The notes under the pieces were generated by a model. It worked only from the letters and a program-made list of their open reading frames with translations, made no database searches and was not told where the DNA came from. Shown here piece after piece: positions 36,979 to 48,247 of a stretch of 64,000 nucleotides of DNA. The translations under genes were made by a program, and so were the position numbers. This DNA is from Thalassotalea psychrophila (GTDB lineage: Bacteria > Pseudomonadota > Gammaproteobacteria > Enterobacterales > Alteromonadaceae). The DNA is taken from NCBI RefSeq assembly GCF_031583595.1, contig NZ_CP134145.1, positions 1,674,001 to 1,738,000 of the forward strand, in the 5' to 3' direction. How positions within the stretch are numbered: the stretch's first letter is position 1; every line of letters starts with the position of its first letter.

Positions 36979-38643
36979 CTAGTAACTTTCGTTATGCACC
37001 GCTTGTACAGCACGGCCAGAAGGATCAGCCATATTTTTAAAGCTTTCATCCCAAGCAAGCGCTGTTTCAGTCGAACAAGCCACTGATTTACCACCTGGTA
37101 CACATTCAGCAGCAGATGCTAGAGGAAAGTGTTCTTCAAAAATAGTGCGGTAGAAGTATGCCTCTTTTGTATCTGGTGTGTTGTGTGGAAATTTAAACTC
37201 TGCATTAGCCAATTGCTTATCAGATACTTGTTCTTCAACATGTTCTTTTAAACTATCAATCCAAGAGTAACCAACACCATCAGAGAATTGCTCTTTTTGA
37301 CGCCATAAAATCTCTTCTGGTAAATAACCTTCAAACGCTTCACGCAGGACGTGCTTTTCGATCTTGCCATCTTTACACATTTTGTCTTCTGGATTAATGC
37401 GCATCGCAACATCCATGAACTCTTTATCTAAAAATGGTACTCGAGCTTCAATACCCCAAGCCGACATAGACTTGTTGGCACGTAAACAGTCAAACATATG
37501 TAGTTTATCTAATTTGCGAACTAATTCTTCATGGAATTCTTGTGCATTTGGTGCTTTATGGAAGTATAAGTAACCACCAAAGATCTCGTCGGCGCCTTCA
37601 CCTGACAACACCATTTTAATGCCCATTGCTTTTATTTTACGCGCCATTAAGCACATAGGTGTTGATGCGCGAATTGTGGTTACGTCGTAGGTTTCAATGT
37701 GATAAATCACTTCTTTTAACGCATCAATACCATCTTGTACGGTAAAAGTAATACTATGATGAATAGTACCAATTGAATCTGCTACTTTTTGTGCAGCAAT
37801 TAAATCAGGGCTACCTTCTAAACCACATGCAAATGAATGAACCTTTGGCCACCATGCTTCAGAAAGGTCATTTTCTTCAATACGTCGAGCGGCAAATTTT
37901 TGTGTAATTGATGATATTAATGAAGAATCTAAACCACCTGACAATAATACACCGTAAGGTACGTCTGTCATTAAATGAGCTTTAACAGAGTCTTCTAACG
38001 ATGTTCTTAATTCAGCAATATCAGTGGTGTTATCTTTGATTGCATCAAATTCAGTCCAGTCACGTTTGTAGTACTGTTTGATTTCACCATCATTGCTGTC
38101 TAAGTAGTGCCCCGGAGGAAACTCACTTACTGTTTTACAAATAGGCATCAACGCTTTCATTTCTGACGCTACAACAAAGTTACCATGTTCATCATGGCCC
38201 ATGTACAAAGGAATAATTCCCATATGATCACGAGCAATTAAGTAGCTATTACTCGTTTCATTGTATAAACAAAAAGCAAACATACCTTGTAGTTTATCAA
38301 TGAAATTAACACCGAATTCTTCGTATAAAGGTAAAATCACTTCACAATCTGATTTAGTTTGAAATGCGTAATCAACATTTAAGTTAGCTTCAAGGTTCTT
38401 ATGATTGTAGATCTCGCCATTAACAGCTAACACATTATTTCGATTTTGATTGTATAAAGGTTGTGCGCCATTTTCGGTATCAACAATCGCTAAGCGCTCG
38501 TGCACTAAAATAGCATTGTCATTTGAATAAACTCCAGACCAATCGGGTCCTCGGTGTCTTAATAAACGAGAATGCTCTATGGCTTGTCCTCGTAACGCGC
38601 TGGCATCTGACTTGATGTCCAGAATACAAAAAATTGAACACAT
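36979..38643 (-). CDS. asnB: Asparagine synthetase B (glutamine-hydrolysing)
   Basis: AsnB makes asparagine from aspartate, ATP and glutamine. At 554 residues it equals the E. coli enzyme. The N-terminal glutaminase has nucleophile Cys2 (MCSIFCI), RHRGPDWSGV, and VNGEIYNH; the synthetase domain has the PP-loop LSGGLDSS (234-241) and later SGEGADEIFGGY. The ATG lies after a weak AAGGAAG. Monocistronic, with the bidirectional terminator on its 3' side. Confidence 0.97.
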   Translation of the reverse strand: MCSIFCILDIKSDASALRGQAIEHSRLLRHRGPDWSGVYSNDNAILVHERLAIVDTENGAQPLYNQNRNNVLAVNGEIYNHKNLEANLNVDYAFQTKSDCEVILPLYEEFGVNFIDKLQGMFAFCLYNETSNSYLIARDHMGIIPLYMGHDEHGNFVVASEMKALMPICKTVSEFPPGHYLDSNDGEIKQYYKRDWTEFDAIKDNTTDIAELRTSLEDSVKAHLMTDVPYGVLLSGGLDSSLISSITQKFAARRIEENDLSEAWWPKVHSFACGLEGSPDLIAAQKVADSIGTIHHSITFTVQDGIDALKEVIYHIETYDVTTIRASTPMCLMARKIKAMGIKMVLSGEGADEIFGGYLYFHKAPNAQEFHEELVRKLDKLHMFDCLRANKSMSAWGIEARVPFLDKEFMDVAMRINPEDKMCKDGKIEKHVLREAFEGYLPEEILWRQKEQFSDGVGYSWIDSLKEHVEEQVSDKQLANAEFKFPHNTPDTKEAYFYRTIFEEHFPLASAAECVPGGKSVACSTETALAWDESFKNMADPSGRAVQAVHNESY

Positions 38644-38875
38644 AAAATATGCTTCCTTAAATAATCAAAATCGAAATAATAAACCTTTATAAAAACTTCA
38701 AGGCGACAACAATAGCTTATACGGGCTTAGTTGAGCATTAGTATAAATAAAAGGCCGCAGTGATTTTCACACAGCGGCCCCTGAGAATCTAATATTTGTT
38801 GATAAAAATCAATAGCAATTTCGTCTAAATTAGAATATTTATTCAAATTTTTACTTTTGCATTACCTACGGTCAC

Positions 38876-40507
38876 CTATTTACGTTGAAATTCACTGTTT
38901 TTAGACCATTGCGGCCAATCTTTTGAGTCTGCAACTTGATAAAGTACATCAAAGGTAACTTGTAGATCTTGTCTTGCGCCAGAGAAATCCCACTCAGGAT
39001 TATATTCATCACACAATTGGTGATAACAACTGCGCATTTTTGGTAATGTTTTCTTACGATATTCTGCAGTTTTTGCGTCTACTGGATTACCGCCGCCACC
39101 TGCGTATAACGAAGGTACACCCACTTTAGCAAAATTGAAATGATCTGAACGGTAATAACTACCCGCTGCTGGATTGGTTTCTTTTACTAACACTCTATTT
39201 TGCTTTTTAGCTGCAACTTTAAGGTAATTTTCCATTTCTGATTTACCTAAGCCATTGACCACTAAATCTTTGGTTTTACCTAAAATATTCAAGCTATCTA
39301 AGTTTAGTACGCCAACTGTTTTTGCTAATGGGTAAACTGGGTTTTCAGCATAATATTTAGAGCCTAATAATCCTTGCTCTTCAGCTGTTGTCGCTATTAC
39401 GGTAACTGAGCGTCTTGGCGCTTTATCTAAACTGCCAAGAGCTCTTGCTATTTCAATGATACCGGCAATACCTGTAGCGTTATCATGAGCACCATTGTAT
39501 ACCTTGTCGCCTGCTAAATTGTCATCACTACCCATATGGTCCCAATGGCCGGTTAATAGTAATTGCTCATCTGGAGTTTCACTACCCGGTAACGTTGCAA
39601 TAAAGTTATGTGATGTAGAGCGCTTAATAGTACTTTTTACTGAAGCTGTCGCGGTTAAACCTAATGATTTGTTAATTGGTCCAAGCATGGCTTTATTTTT
39701 ATAGGTGTTAAAATCTAAACCTGCTTGGCTAAATAATTCTTTAGTACTTTGGGTGGTTAACCAACCTTCAATTTGCACTCTACTTTTATTGCCATCTTCG
39801 GCAAATAATTTATATTGCGGACCAGACCAGCCATTTTTCACTACAGACCAACCGTAAGACGCAGGCGCGGTTTCATGAATAATAATGGCTGCTGCAGCAC
39901 CTTGTCGGCTTGCTTCTTCATATTTATAAGTCCAACGACCATAGTATGTCATTGCCGAACCAGTAAATAGGCTTGGAATTTCTGACGCAAAGCCAGGATC
40001 GTTAACCAGCATTACTACTGTTTTTCCTTTTACATCAACGCCTTCATAATCATTCCACTTATACTCAGGAGCATTGATACCATAACCGACAAAAACAATT
40101 TCTGAATCTGTAATAGTTTCTAACTCACTAACACGAGATGTGCCTAATACCATTTCGGTTAAATAATTTAACTCATTGGTTTTTCCCTGACCCTTTATTG
40201 AAAGGGTTGTGTCATCACCAGCCGTTATTTCAGATAGCTCAACGGCTTGTAAAAAACTGCCGTTATTACCAGGTTGCCAACCGCTATTTTTAAACTGTGT
40301 AGTTAGGTAGTCGAGAACCTTCTTCTCACCGTTAGTAGTAGGTAAGCGGCCTTCAAATTCATCAGAAGCGATAACCTTTACATGTTGATGTAATTTCTCT
40401 GCAGAAATATTGTGATATGCCTGTTCGAACGTTTCAGCGCTTACTGCACTGGTAACTGTCACAGTCAATGCACTGAAAAGGCTAATTAATTTAGATTTTG
40501 TATTCAT
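38876..40507 (-). CDS. Secreted M28 family aminopeptidase with PA domain
   Basis: A 543-residue zinc peptidase with signal peptide MNTKSKLISLFSALTVTVTSAVSAE. An inserted PA domain (about 130-280; VVMLVNDPGFASE, GAAAAIIIHETAPASYGWSVV) precedes the catalytic part: LTGHWDHMGSD, GAHDNATGIAGIIEIA, ATTAEEQGLLGSKYYAE and SDHFNFAKVGVPSLYAGGGG. These supply the two-zinc ligands and the catalytic Glu. Probably a periplasmic or secreted aminopeptidase in peptide scavenging. The 232-bp gap to asnB contains a GC-rich hairpin (GGCCGC...GCGGCC near 38752) but no gene. Confidence 0.92.
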   Translation of the reverse strand: MNTKSKLISLFSALTVTVTSAVSAETFEQAYHNISAEKLHQHVKVIASDEFEGRLPTTNGEKKVLDYLTTQFKNSGWQPGNNGSFLQAVELSEITAGDDTTLSIKGQGKTNELNYLTEMVLGTSRVSELETITDSEIVFVGYGINAPEYKWNDYEGVDVKGKTVVMLVNDPGFASEIPSLFTGSAMTYYGRWTYKYEEASRQGAAAAIIIHETAPASYGWSVVKNGWSGPQYKLFAEDGNKSRVQIEGWLTTQSTKELFSQAGLDFNTYKNKAMLGPINKSLGLTATASVKSTIKRSTSHNFIATLPGSETPDEQLLLTGHWDHMGSDDNLAGDKVYNGAHDNATGIAGIIEIARALGSLDKAPRRSVTVIATTAEEQGLLGSKYYAENPVYPLAKTVGVLNLDSLNILGKTKDLVVNGLGKSEMENYLKVAAKKQNRVLVKETNPAAGSYYRSDHFNFAKVGVPSLYAGGGGNPVDAKTAEYRKKTLPKMRSCYHQLCDEYNPEWDFSGARQDLQVTFDVLYQVADSKDWPQWSKNSEFQRK

Positions 40508-40694
40508 AAGGATATAACTCTTATTATATTAAGATGATGTAATCTACCCGTTGTTAAGGCCAAAATAAAGAAGTTGTTACAAAGAGTTAATTTATGTTGC
40601 TCAATTTATGTTTGTTTTATTGCTTTGTCATAAATGACCGTTACACTTAATGAAAAACTCTATTCTCCATTTCTGTCAATCCAAAGGGATTTAA

Positions 40695-41477
40695 ATGATA
40701 TCAGTTGAAAATCTGAGTAAAGCATTTCCAATAAAAGCTCATAAAAAAAAATCAAATAGCCACAAACAAGATCCCCGAGAGCAAGGTAGTCAGTTTCACG
40801 CATTAAGAGATGTTAGTTTTCATTGTGACAAAGGAGAAGTATTAGGCTTATTAGGACCAAATGGCGCGGGTAAAACAACTGCCTTAAGGATCTTGTCTAC
40901 GGCACTAAAACCGGATTCTGGCGCTATTATTGTCAATGATGTAGATGTGGTTAAATCACCAAAGGTCGCTAAACAAAAAATTGGCTTTTTATCTGGTAAA
41001 ACAGGCTTGTACGGACGCCTAACTGCTAGAGAAAATATCGAGTTTTTTGCAAGGCTGCATGGTGTAACAGACGAATTTTTGAAAAATGAAGCTGATGAAA
41101 TTTATCAAAGCTTGGCCATAACCAGTTATTTAGACCGAAGGGTTGAGCACCTATCTACTGGTATGCAGCAAAAGGTGTCTATTGCTCGAGCCGTTATTCA
41201 TAAACCAGAAGTACTTGTACTTGATGAGCCAACCACCGGCCTCGACATAATGGCCACAGAAACAATTATGGAATTTGTGCAATTAACCAAAGAGCAGGGC
41301 ACAGCTGTTATTTTTTCAACCCATCATTTAGATGAAGTCGCGTTACTTGCCGATAGGGTTTCTGTAATTTATCAGGGGATTAGTTGTTTTGATGGCAGTG
41401 TTGGTGATTTTCAACAGCAATCTCGCGAGCTTGATTTACGTAAAGCCTTTATGAATGTATTAAAGGGAGCACAATAA
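40695..41477 (+). CDS. natA: ABC exporter ATP-binding protein NatA
   Basis: A 260-residue ATPase with Walker A GPNGAGKTTA (about 58-67), signature LSTGMQQKVSIARA, Walker B VLVLDEPTTGLD and the H-loop FSTHHLDE. A lysine-rich insertion (AHKKKSNSHKQDPREQG) near residue 15 is unusual. It pairs with NatB one base downstream, an arrangement like the Bacillus NatAB sodium exporter; the transported ion is not proven. Confidence 0.92.
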   Translation: MISVENLSKAFPIKAHKKKSNSHKQDPREQGSQFHALRDVSFHCDKGEVLGLLGPNGAGKTTALRILSTALKPDSGAIIVNDVDVVKSPKVAKQKIGFLSGKTGLYGRLTARENIEFFARLHGVTDEFLKNEADEIYQSLAITSYLDRRVEHLSTGMQQKVSIARAVIHKPEVLVLDEPTTGLDIMATETIMEFVQLTKEQGTAVIFSTHHLDEVALLADRVSVIYQGISCFDGSVGDFQQQSRELDLRKAFMNVLKGAQ

Positions 41478-41478
41478 T

Positions 41479-42681
41479 ATGTGGCAAGTGTTTATAAAAG
41501 AATTAATCGAGTTGTTACGAGATAAAAAAACGCTATTTTTTATCATCGCGTTGCCTATGGTTATTTTCCCCGTTGTCTTTGGTGTCATGGGCTTTTTAGG
41601 TACGAAGGCGGCAATTACTGAACAAGAAAAAGTCATTCGCTATGTATTAGTTAATGAGAGTGTTGCACCAGAGTTTGCCACATCTTTGTTTTATCATAAT
41701 GATTTCAAATCAATGAAAATTGAAGTTGAAAATGAAGAAGACATTATTAACAAAATAAAAGCTGATGAGTTAGATCTAGTTATTGTGCTAAACAAAGACT
41801 TTAGAGCACAACTCACTAATTCAGAGCCTTCTGTATGGAAAATTTACTTCAATGGCTCCAACCTCATTGGCGGAACTAAACGTAAAGTTGAAGAAGCGCT
41901 AGCTACTTTTAGTGAAACTTTGCAAAAAGAAATGTTGGTTAACTTAGGTTTTGATGAGTCACAATTTGAGGTATTCAAAAAACCGATAGAAATTGAAGAA
42001 ATTGATACTGCCGATGAACGTGAAAGCTTTGGCGAACAGTTAGGTGGTTTTATTCCTTATTTACTTATTCCATTATGCCTTACTGGTGCAATGTATCCGG
42101 CTATTGATTTAGGCGCAGGTGAAAAAGAACGGGGCACAATAGAGACACTATTGCTAACTCCGGTGTCAAGGTTTGCACTGGTGATAGGTAAGTTTTTATG
42201 TATTTTTACTACCGCGATTATGACGGCAATGATCACCATTTTTAGTATGGTATTCTGGACTTTTATTGTAGGGCAAGTTTTTGATGTAAAAGAAGTTTCT
42301 GAAATATTGTCATCGGTAGGGTGGTTTGAATATTCCTTGATTGTACTCTTGTTGGCTCCTGTTGCCGCAATATTTTCCGCCACGTTATTGGCAATATCAA
42401 TTTATGCTAGCAGTTATAAAGAAGCACAAAATTATATGGGACCCATGTCAATATTTGTGATCTTTCCGGTCATTGTTGGTATGACCCCGGGCATTAGTCT
42501 AAATGCAACTTGGGCATTAGTGCCAATATCTAATGTAGCGTTAGCTATTAAGGAGTTACTCAAAGGCACTCTGGAATATAGTTTGCTAATTCCAATATTT
42601 GCCTCAACCGGAGTTTTCGCGTTTATTTCAATACTTTTTTGTGTTTATTGGTTTAATAAAGAGTCGGTTTTATTTAGATGA
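41479..42681 (+). CDS. natB: ABC exporter permease NatB
   Basis: A 400-residue ABC-2 type permease: one N-terminal helix (about 20-40), a large extracytoplasmic loop (about 45-185) and five to six C-terminal helices. PYLLIPLCLTGAMYPAIDLGAGEKERGTIETLLLTPVSR is the family motif. It starts one base after natA, so the two are translationally coupled. Confidence 0.92.
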   Translation: MWQVFIKELIELLRDKKTLFFIIALPMVIFPVVFGVMGFLGTKAAITEQEKVIRYVLVNESVAPEFATSLFYHNDFKSMKIEVENEEDIINKIKADELDLVIVLNKDFRAQLTNSEPSVWKIYFNGSNLIGGTKRKVEEALATFSETLQKEMLVNLGFDESQFEVFKKPIEIEEIDTADERESFGEQLGGFIPYLLIPLCLTGAMYPAIDLGAGEKERGTIETLLLTPVSRFALVIGKFLCIFTTAIMTAMITIFSMVFWTFIVGQVFDVKEVSEILSSVGWFEYSLIVLLLAPVAAIFSATLLAISIYASSYKEAQNYMGPMSIFVIFPVIVGMTPGISLNATWALVPISNVALAIKELLKGTLEYSLLIPIFASTGVFAFISILFCVYWFNKESVLFR

Positions 42682-42740
42682 TAGGGCTCAGGCATAAAAA
42701 ACGTAAAAAATAACAAAAAAATGCTTATTTTTTCTATGTT

Positions 42741-42779
42741 AGCGGTAATTTTCGTGTAAAATTACCGCTTTTCTATTTT
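42741..42779 (+). terminator. Terminator or pheST leader attenuator
   Basis: A 12-bp perfect stem AGCGGTAATTTT/AAAATTACCGCT with a 5-base loop, followed by TTTCTATTTT. It lies 60 bp after natB and 59 bp before pheS. A 12-codon frame at 42721-42759 (MLIFSMLAVIFV) ends within the hairpin, as phenylalanyl leader peptides do, but it has only two Phe codons and no ribosome site. It may thus simply end the natAB transcript. Confidence 0.65.
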
Positions 42780-42822
42780 AGGACATTTGTGTCCACAACT
42801 AATACTCAACAGCGATAAATAA

Positions 42823-43818
<996 letters not shown>

Positions 43819-43830
43819 GAAAGCCATAAA

Positions 43831-46215
43831 ATGAAATTTAGTGAATCTTGGTTACGTGAGTGGGTAAATCCTGCGATATCTGTCGATGAGTTAACTCATC
43901 AAATCACCATGGCTGGTCTAGAAGTAGACGGCGTAGATCCTGTTGCGGGTGAATTTACCAATGTTGTTGTTGGTGAAGTGATCGAATGCGGGCAACATCC
44001 AGATGCCGACAAACTACAAGTAACCAAAGTAAATGTTGGTGATGAAGTTGTTGATATCGTCTGTGGTGCTAAAAACTGTCGTTTGGGCCTTAAAGTAGCT
44101 GTTGCAAAAGTTGGTGCAGTACTTCCTGGTAACTTTAAAATTAAAAAAGCTAAATTACGCGGCGCGCCATCATACGGCATGCTTTGTAGTGAGTCAGAAA
44201 TTGGTTTAGCAGAAAGTTCAGAGGGTATTCTTGAATTACCAACTGATGCGCCAATTGGTACTTGTATTCGTGAATACTTGAACTTAAACGATGTAACTAT
44301 CGATGTAGATTTAACCGCTAACCGTGGTGACTGTTTAGGCATTAAAGGTATTGCTCGCGAAGTAGGCGTATTGAACAATATTGCCGTTACTGAAGTTGAA
44401 ATTACTGAACAACCAGCAACAATTACCGATGCATTAGAAGTAAACATTGTAGCAGGGCAAGCATGTCCACGTTACTTAGCTCGTGTTATTAAAAATATTG
44501 ATGCACAAGCAACAACACCACTTTGGATGATTGAAAAATTACGTCGTTGTGGCGTGCGTTCTATTGATCCTGTGGTTGATGTAACCAACTTTGTTTTGTT
44601 AGAGCTTGGTCATCCTATGCACGCATTTGATTTAGCTAAAATAGACGGCGCAATTAATGTTCGTTTTGCTAATGAAAATGAAGAGTTAACACTTTTAGAT
44701 GGCAACGACGTTAAGCTATCAAAAGAAACACTGGTCATTGCCGATAACTCTAAAGCGTTAGCAATGGCTGGTATTTTTGGTGGTCAAGATTCAGGTGTAA
44801 CTGAAACAACGACTGATATCTTATTAGAAAGTGCGTTCTTTGCGCCGCTAGCAATTTTAGGCAAAGCGCGTCAATACGGCTTACACACAGATGCTTCTCA
44901 TCGTTATGAACGTGGTGTTGACCCACAGTTGCAACGTCAAGCTATTGAACGTGCAACAGCATTATTATTAGATATTGTTGGTGGTGCCGCCGGTCCTGTT
45001 GTTGAAGGTATCAGCGAAGAGCATATTCCAGCACCGCGCGTGGTTACTTTACGCCGTAATAAGTTAGATTCTCGAATTGGTATTCACATTGAAACTGAGC
45101 AAGTTACTGAAATTTTAACTCGTTTAGGTTTAACAGTTGAATTTAATGATGGTGTTTGGACAGCTACTGTACCAGCGTATCGTTTTGATATTTCAATTGA
45201 AGAAGATTTAACCGAAGAAGTTGCCCGCGTATACGGTTACAACAATATTCCGAATGTATCTCCTAAGGCTAAGCTTACAATGCGTAGCCATAAAGAAGCT
45301 AAGCTGAATATTGCTAAATTCCGTAATACCTTAGTAACTCGTGGTTACCAAGAAGCAATTACTTATTCATTTGTTGATCCAAAGGTACAATCGTTATTGC
45401 ACCCTGAAGAAGAGGTCATGGTGTTACCGCATCCTATTTCTTCTGAAATGTCGGTAATGCGTTTAAGTTTATGGACTGGTTTAATTCAATCAGTTGTAAA
45501 CAACCAAAACCGTCAACAAAGTCGTGTACGTTTATTTGAATGTGGTTTACGTTTTGTTCCAGACTCTGATGCTGAAAATGGAGTTCGTCAAGAAGCAATG
45601 ATTTCAGGTGTAATTACCGGTCTTAAAACTGGCGAACATTGGAACCTTGAAAAAGCAGCAGTAGATTTCTTTGATGCAAAAGGTGATGTTGAAGCGTTGC
45701 TTTCTTTAACTGCTAATGCCAAGGCATATGAGTTTAAAACAGCTGACATTCCAGCATTACATCCAGGACAAACTGCGGCAATATACCGTGGTGATGTTCT
45801 AGTTGGTTATGTTGGAACTATTCATCCAGAGCTTGAACGTAAGCTTGGGCTAAATAGTCGTACATTAGCTTTTGAATTATTACAAAGTGAAATTTTGGAG
45901 CAAAAAATACCGCAAGCAGGTGCTATTTCTAAGTTCCCTGCGAACCGCCGAGACATAGCTGTAGTGGTTAAAAATGAAATAAATGCAAAAAAAGTGCTAC
46001 AACTCATTGAAAAGGTTGGCACAAATCATTTAGTTAGCCTAGAATTATTTGATGTATACCAAGGTAAAGGTATCGAACCCGGTTTTAAGAGCCTTGCAAT
46101 AGCATTAACATTGCAAGATAACGAGAGAACACTTGAAGACAAGGATATCTCTGAAGTCGTAAATACTGTGGTCGATGCATTAAAAAGCGAACTTGACGCA
46201 TCACTAAGAGACTAA
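43831..46215 (+). CDS. pheT: Phenylalanyl-tRNA synthetase beta subunit
   Basis: The 794-residue PheT (E. coli 795) has the N-terminal tRNA-binding EMAP-like domain (about 40-150), the B3/B4 editing region ([31 protein letters not shown]), B5, the catalytic-like module and the C-terminal anticodon-binding domain ([17 protein letters not shown]). It forms the (alpha-beta)2 enzyme with PheS. ihfA follows after 4 bp. Confidence 0.98.
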   Translation: MKFSESWLREWVNPAISVDELTHQITMAGLEVDGVDPVAGEFTNVVVGEVIECGQHPDADKLQVTKVNVGDEVVDIVCGAKNCRLGLKVAVAKVGAVLPGNFKIKKAKLRGAPSYGMLCSESEIGLAESSEGILELPTDAPIGTCIREYLNLNDVTIDVDLTANRGDCLGIKGIAREVGVLNNIAVTEVEITEQPATITDALEVNIVAGQACPRYLARVIKNIDAQATTPLWMIEKLRRCGVRSIDPVVDVTNFVLLELGHPMHAFDLAKIDGAINVRFANENEELTLLDGNDVKLSKETLVIADNSKALAMAGIFGGQDSGVTETTTDILLESAFFAPLAILGKARQYGLHTDASHRYERGVDPQLQRQAIERATALLLDIVGGAAGPVVEGISEEHIPAPRVVTLRRNKLDSRIGIHIETEQVTEILTRLGLTVEFNDGVWTATVPAYRFDISIEEDLTEEVARVYGYNNIPNVSPKAKLTMRSHKEAKLNIAKFRNTLVTRGYQEAITYSFVDPKVQSLLHPEEEVMVLPHPISSEMSVMRLSLWTGLIQSVVNNQNRQQSRVRLFECGLRFVPDSDAENGVRQEAMISGVITGLKTGEHWNLEKAAVDFFDAKGDVEALLSLTANAKAYEFKTADIPALHPGQTAAIYRGDVLVGYVGTIHPELERKLGLNSRTLAFELLQSEILEQKIPQAGAISKFPANRRDIAVVVKNEINAKKVLQLIEKVGTNHLVSLELFDVYQGKGIEPGFKSLAIALTLQDNERTLEDKDISEVVNTVVDALKSELDASLRD

Positions 46216-46219
46216 CAAC

Positions 46220-46513
46220 ATGGCGCTAACCAAAGCAGAAGTATCAGAACACTTATATGAAGAACTCGGTTTAAGTAAACGAGATGCCAAAACATTGGTA
46301 GAAGAGTTTTTTGAAGAGATCAGAGGAAGTTTAGAAAGTGGCGAACAGGTTAAATTATCAGGTTTTGGTAATTTTGATTTGCGCGTTAAAAATGAACGAC
46401 CAGGACGAAACCCAAAAACGGGTGAAGATATTCCTATTTCTGCACGTAAAGTTGTAACTTTTAGACCGGGGCAAAAATTAAAGAACCGCGTTGAAGAAGC
46501 TAACAACGGTTAG
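46220..46513 (+). CDS. ihfA: Integration host factor alpha subunit
   Basis: A 97-residue HU/IHF-family DNA-bending protein (E. coli IhfA 99). [34 protein letters not shown] and the DNA arm [29 protein letters not shown], with its conserved Pro, identify the alpha subunit. The pheS-pheT-ihfA order is as in enterics. It is followed by a strong terminator. Confidence 0.98.
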   Translation: MALTKAEVSEHLYEELGLSKRDAKTLVEEFFEEIRGSLESGEQVKLSGFGNFDLRVKNERPGRNPKTGEDIPISARKVVTFRPGQKLKNRVEEANNG

Positions 46514-46533
46514 GGGATATAGTTATTTCATTG

Positions 46534-46566
46534 AAAAGGCTGCATTTTGCAGCCTTTTTTGTTTTT
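46534..46566 (+). terminator. Intrinsic terminator of pheST-ihfA
   Basis: AAAAGGCTGCA-TTT-TGCAGCCTTTT hairpin with further T. Confidence 0.93.
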
Positions 46567-46694
46567 TACGTCCGAATAAATTCGGACCAATCTTATTTTC
46601 TAAGTTGGTTGGCGTGAATTTTAAATCATGGATGATTTAACTTAGAATTGCCACGGATGGTATAAATTCTGTATTCGCGCGTTATGGCGTAGCC
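46562..46694. repeat. Repeat family C, copy 2
   Basis: A 133-bp copy of the repeat described at 36833, here in opposite orientation and with a longer interior that contains a further dyad (TTCTAAGTT...AACTTAGAA). It starts inside the T-run of the ihfA terminator. Confidence 0.65.
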
Positions 46695-46749
46695 ACTTCT
46701 TTCATCTAGCTGGTTTTTATGGGTTAACTAGTTCCGGTTACATGGAACT

Positions 46750-46799
46750 GGGGTCAGAGCAAAACCCTATCTAAAAATAATAGGTTTTGGTCTGACCCC
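46750..46799. repeat. REP-like palindrome with TCTGACCCC ends
   Basis: A 50-bp palindrome: GGGGTCAGAGCAAAACC on the left faces GGTTTTGGTCTGACCCC on the right with a short AT loop. The GGGGTCAGA/TCTGACCCC ends are those of a widespread proteobacterial REP class associated with REP transposases; no such transposase is in the window. Outside this and copy 2 of family C, 46695-46918 holds nothing else recognisable. Confidence 0.75.
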
Positions 46800-46918
46800 G
46801 TGTATCTGCACCTGCTAGTTCTTCGTGATTCGTTACCAAACAGAAGACCTGAGCCTTGCAGTTTTGAGTGATTACCGCTAGGTTAAATAAACAACGATAA
46901 AATAATTAAGGCTTCCCT

Positions 46919-48247
46919 GTGTCTAATCAAGATAAACCCTTAGGTTTTTGGACTACCACATCTTTAGTTACTGGTAATATGATCGGCAGCGGTATTTTCT
47001 TATTACCGGCATCGTTAGCATTATATGGTGGCGTAAGCATTTGGGGCTGGGTATTTTCAGCGTTGGGTTCACTAGCGCTTGCCTATATGTTTGCAAATTT
47101 AGCTCGAAAGATAAAAGGATCAGGCGGTCCCTATAATTATACCCGAGCTGAGTTTGGTGACTTTATGGGGTATTTAGTTGCTTGGGGCTACTGGGTTTGT
47201 ATGTTTACGGCCAATGCCGCGATCGCTATTGCGTTGGTCAGTTATTTATCGGTATTTATACCTGAGCTGAAGCAGCAAGGGATATTTACTTTGTGCGTGA
47301 CTTTGGGGACTGTTTGGTTTTTAGTATTTATAAATCTGCGAGGCGTTAAAGAAGCAGGGCGAGTGCAGTTAATTACTACTTTGCTGAAAGTTTTTCCACT
47401 ACTGATCATTGCCGTAGTTGGCTTGTTTTATCTACAACCATCACATTTTCAGCCATGGAATTTGTCGGAACAATCTGATTTTTCAGCAATCGCCTCCACT
47501 GCTGTGTTGACATTATGGGCATTTCTTGGGTTAGAGTCGGCAAGTATTCCTGCGGATGAAGTTGAAAACCCCGAGAAAAATGTACCTCGAGCAGCGGTTT
47601 TAGGAACGCTTATTTCAGCCTGCATATATATACCCGGAACGGTTGCTGTAATGGGGTTAATCGAACCCAGTGTGTTAGCGCAATCCAATGCGCCATTTGC
47701 TGATGCTGCAGCTTTGTTGTTTGGTGATTGGGCGTATTATTTAGTCGGAGGTGTTGCTGTAGTGTCGTGCTTTGGTGCGCTAAATGGCTGGACTTTATGT
47801 GTTGGTCAAGTACCGATGTCGGCGGCGAAAGATGGCTTGTTTCCACAAGTGTTTGCCGAGCAATCAAGTAAAGGAGTTCCGGTTAAAGGTATTGTAATAT
47901 CGTCAATATTAGTTTCTCTGCTAGTTCTAATGAACTTTGAACAAAGGTTGGTCGATCAGTTTACCTTTATTATATTGCTATCAACCTTAACTTCAGTTTT
48001 GCCATATTTAGTATGTGCAGTGGTGAATTTCAGAATGCTCATGCGTGACTCCAAATCTGCTAAGTCTAAGCCTTCAACAATAACACTACTATTAGCTGTA
48101 ATAGCTATATTATTCTCAATTTGGATCATTGTGAATATGGGAATAACCACAATTATTTGGGGTTTTGTTTTACTTGCTGCTGCAATACCATTTTATTTTA
48201 TAATGAAAAGAAGCCCTCAATCAGTACCGGCCGCAGATAAGTCTTGA
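46919..48247 (+). CDS. APC superfamily amino acid transporter (AdiC-like)
   Basis: A 442-residue transporter with 12 membrane helices. The helix-1 motif NMIGSGIFLLPASLA and GSGGPYNYTRAEFGDFMGY match AdiC/CadB-type antiporters, as do LTLWAFLGLESASIPADEVENPEKNVPRA and CFGALNGWTLCVGQVPMSAAKDGLFP. The substrate cannot be read; no decarboxylase gene is adjacent, so acid-resistance exchange is not implied. GTG start at 46919 with AAGG 7 bases upstream. The 3' end overlaps the convergent Rieske gene by 31 bp. Confidence 0.92.
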   Translation: MSNQDKPLGFWTTTSLVTGNMIGSGIFLLPASLALYGGVSIWGWVFSALGSLALAYMFANLARKIKGSGGPYNYTRAEFGDFMGYLVAWGYWVCMFTANAAIAIALVSYLSVFIPELKQQGIFTLCVTLGTVWFLVFINLRGVKEAGRVQLITTLLKVFPLLIIAVVGLFYLQPSHFQPWNLSEQSDFSAIASTAVLTLWAFLGLESASIPADEVENPEKNVPRAAVLGTLISACIYIPGTVAVMGLIEPSVLAQSNAPFADAAALLFGDWAYYLVGGVAVVSCFGALNGWTLCVGQVPMSAAKDGLFPQVFAEQSSKGVPVKGIVISSILVSLLVLMNFEQRLVDQFTFIILLSTLTSVLPYLVCAVVNFRMLMRDSKSAKSKPSTITLLLAVIAILFSIWIIVNMGITTIIWGFVLLAAAIPFYFIMKRSPQSVPAADKS

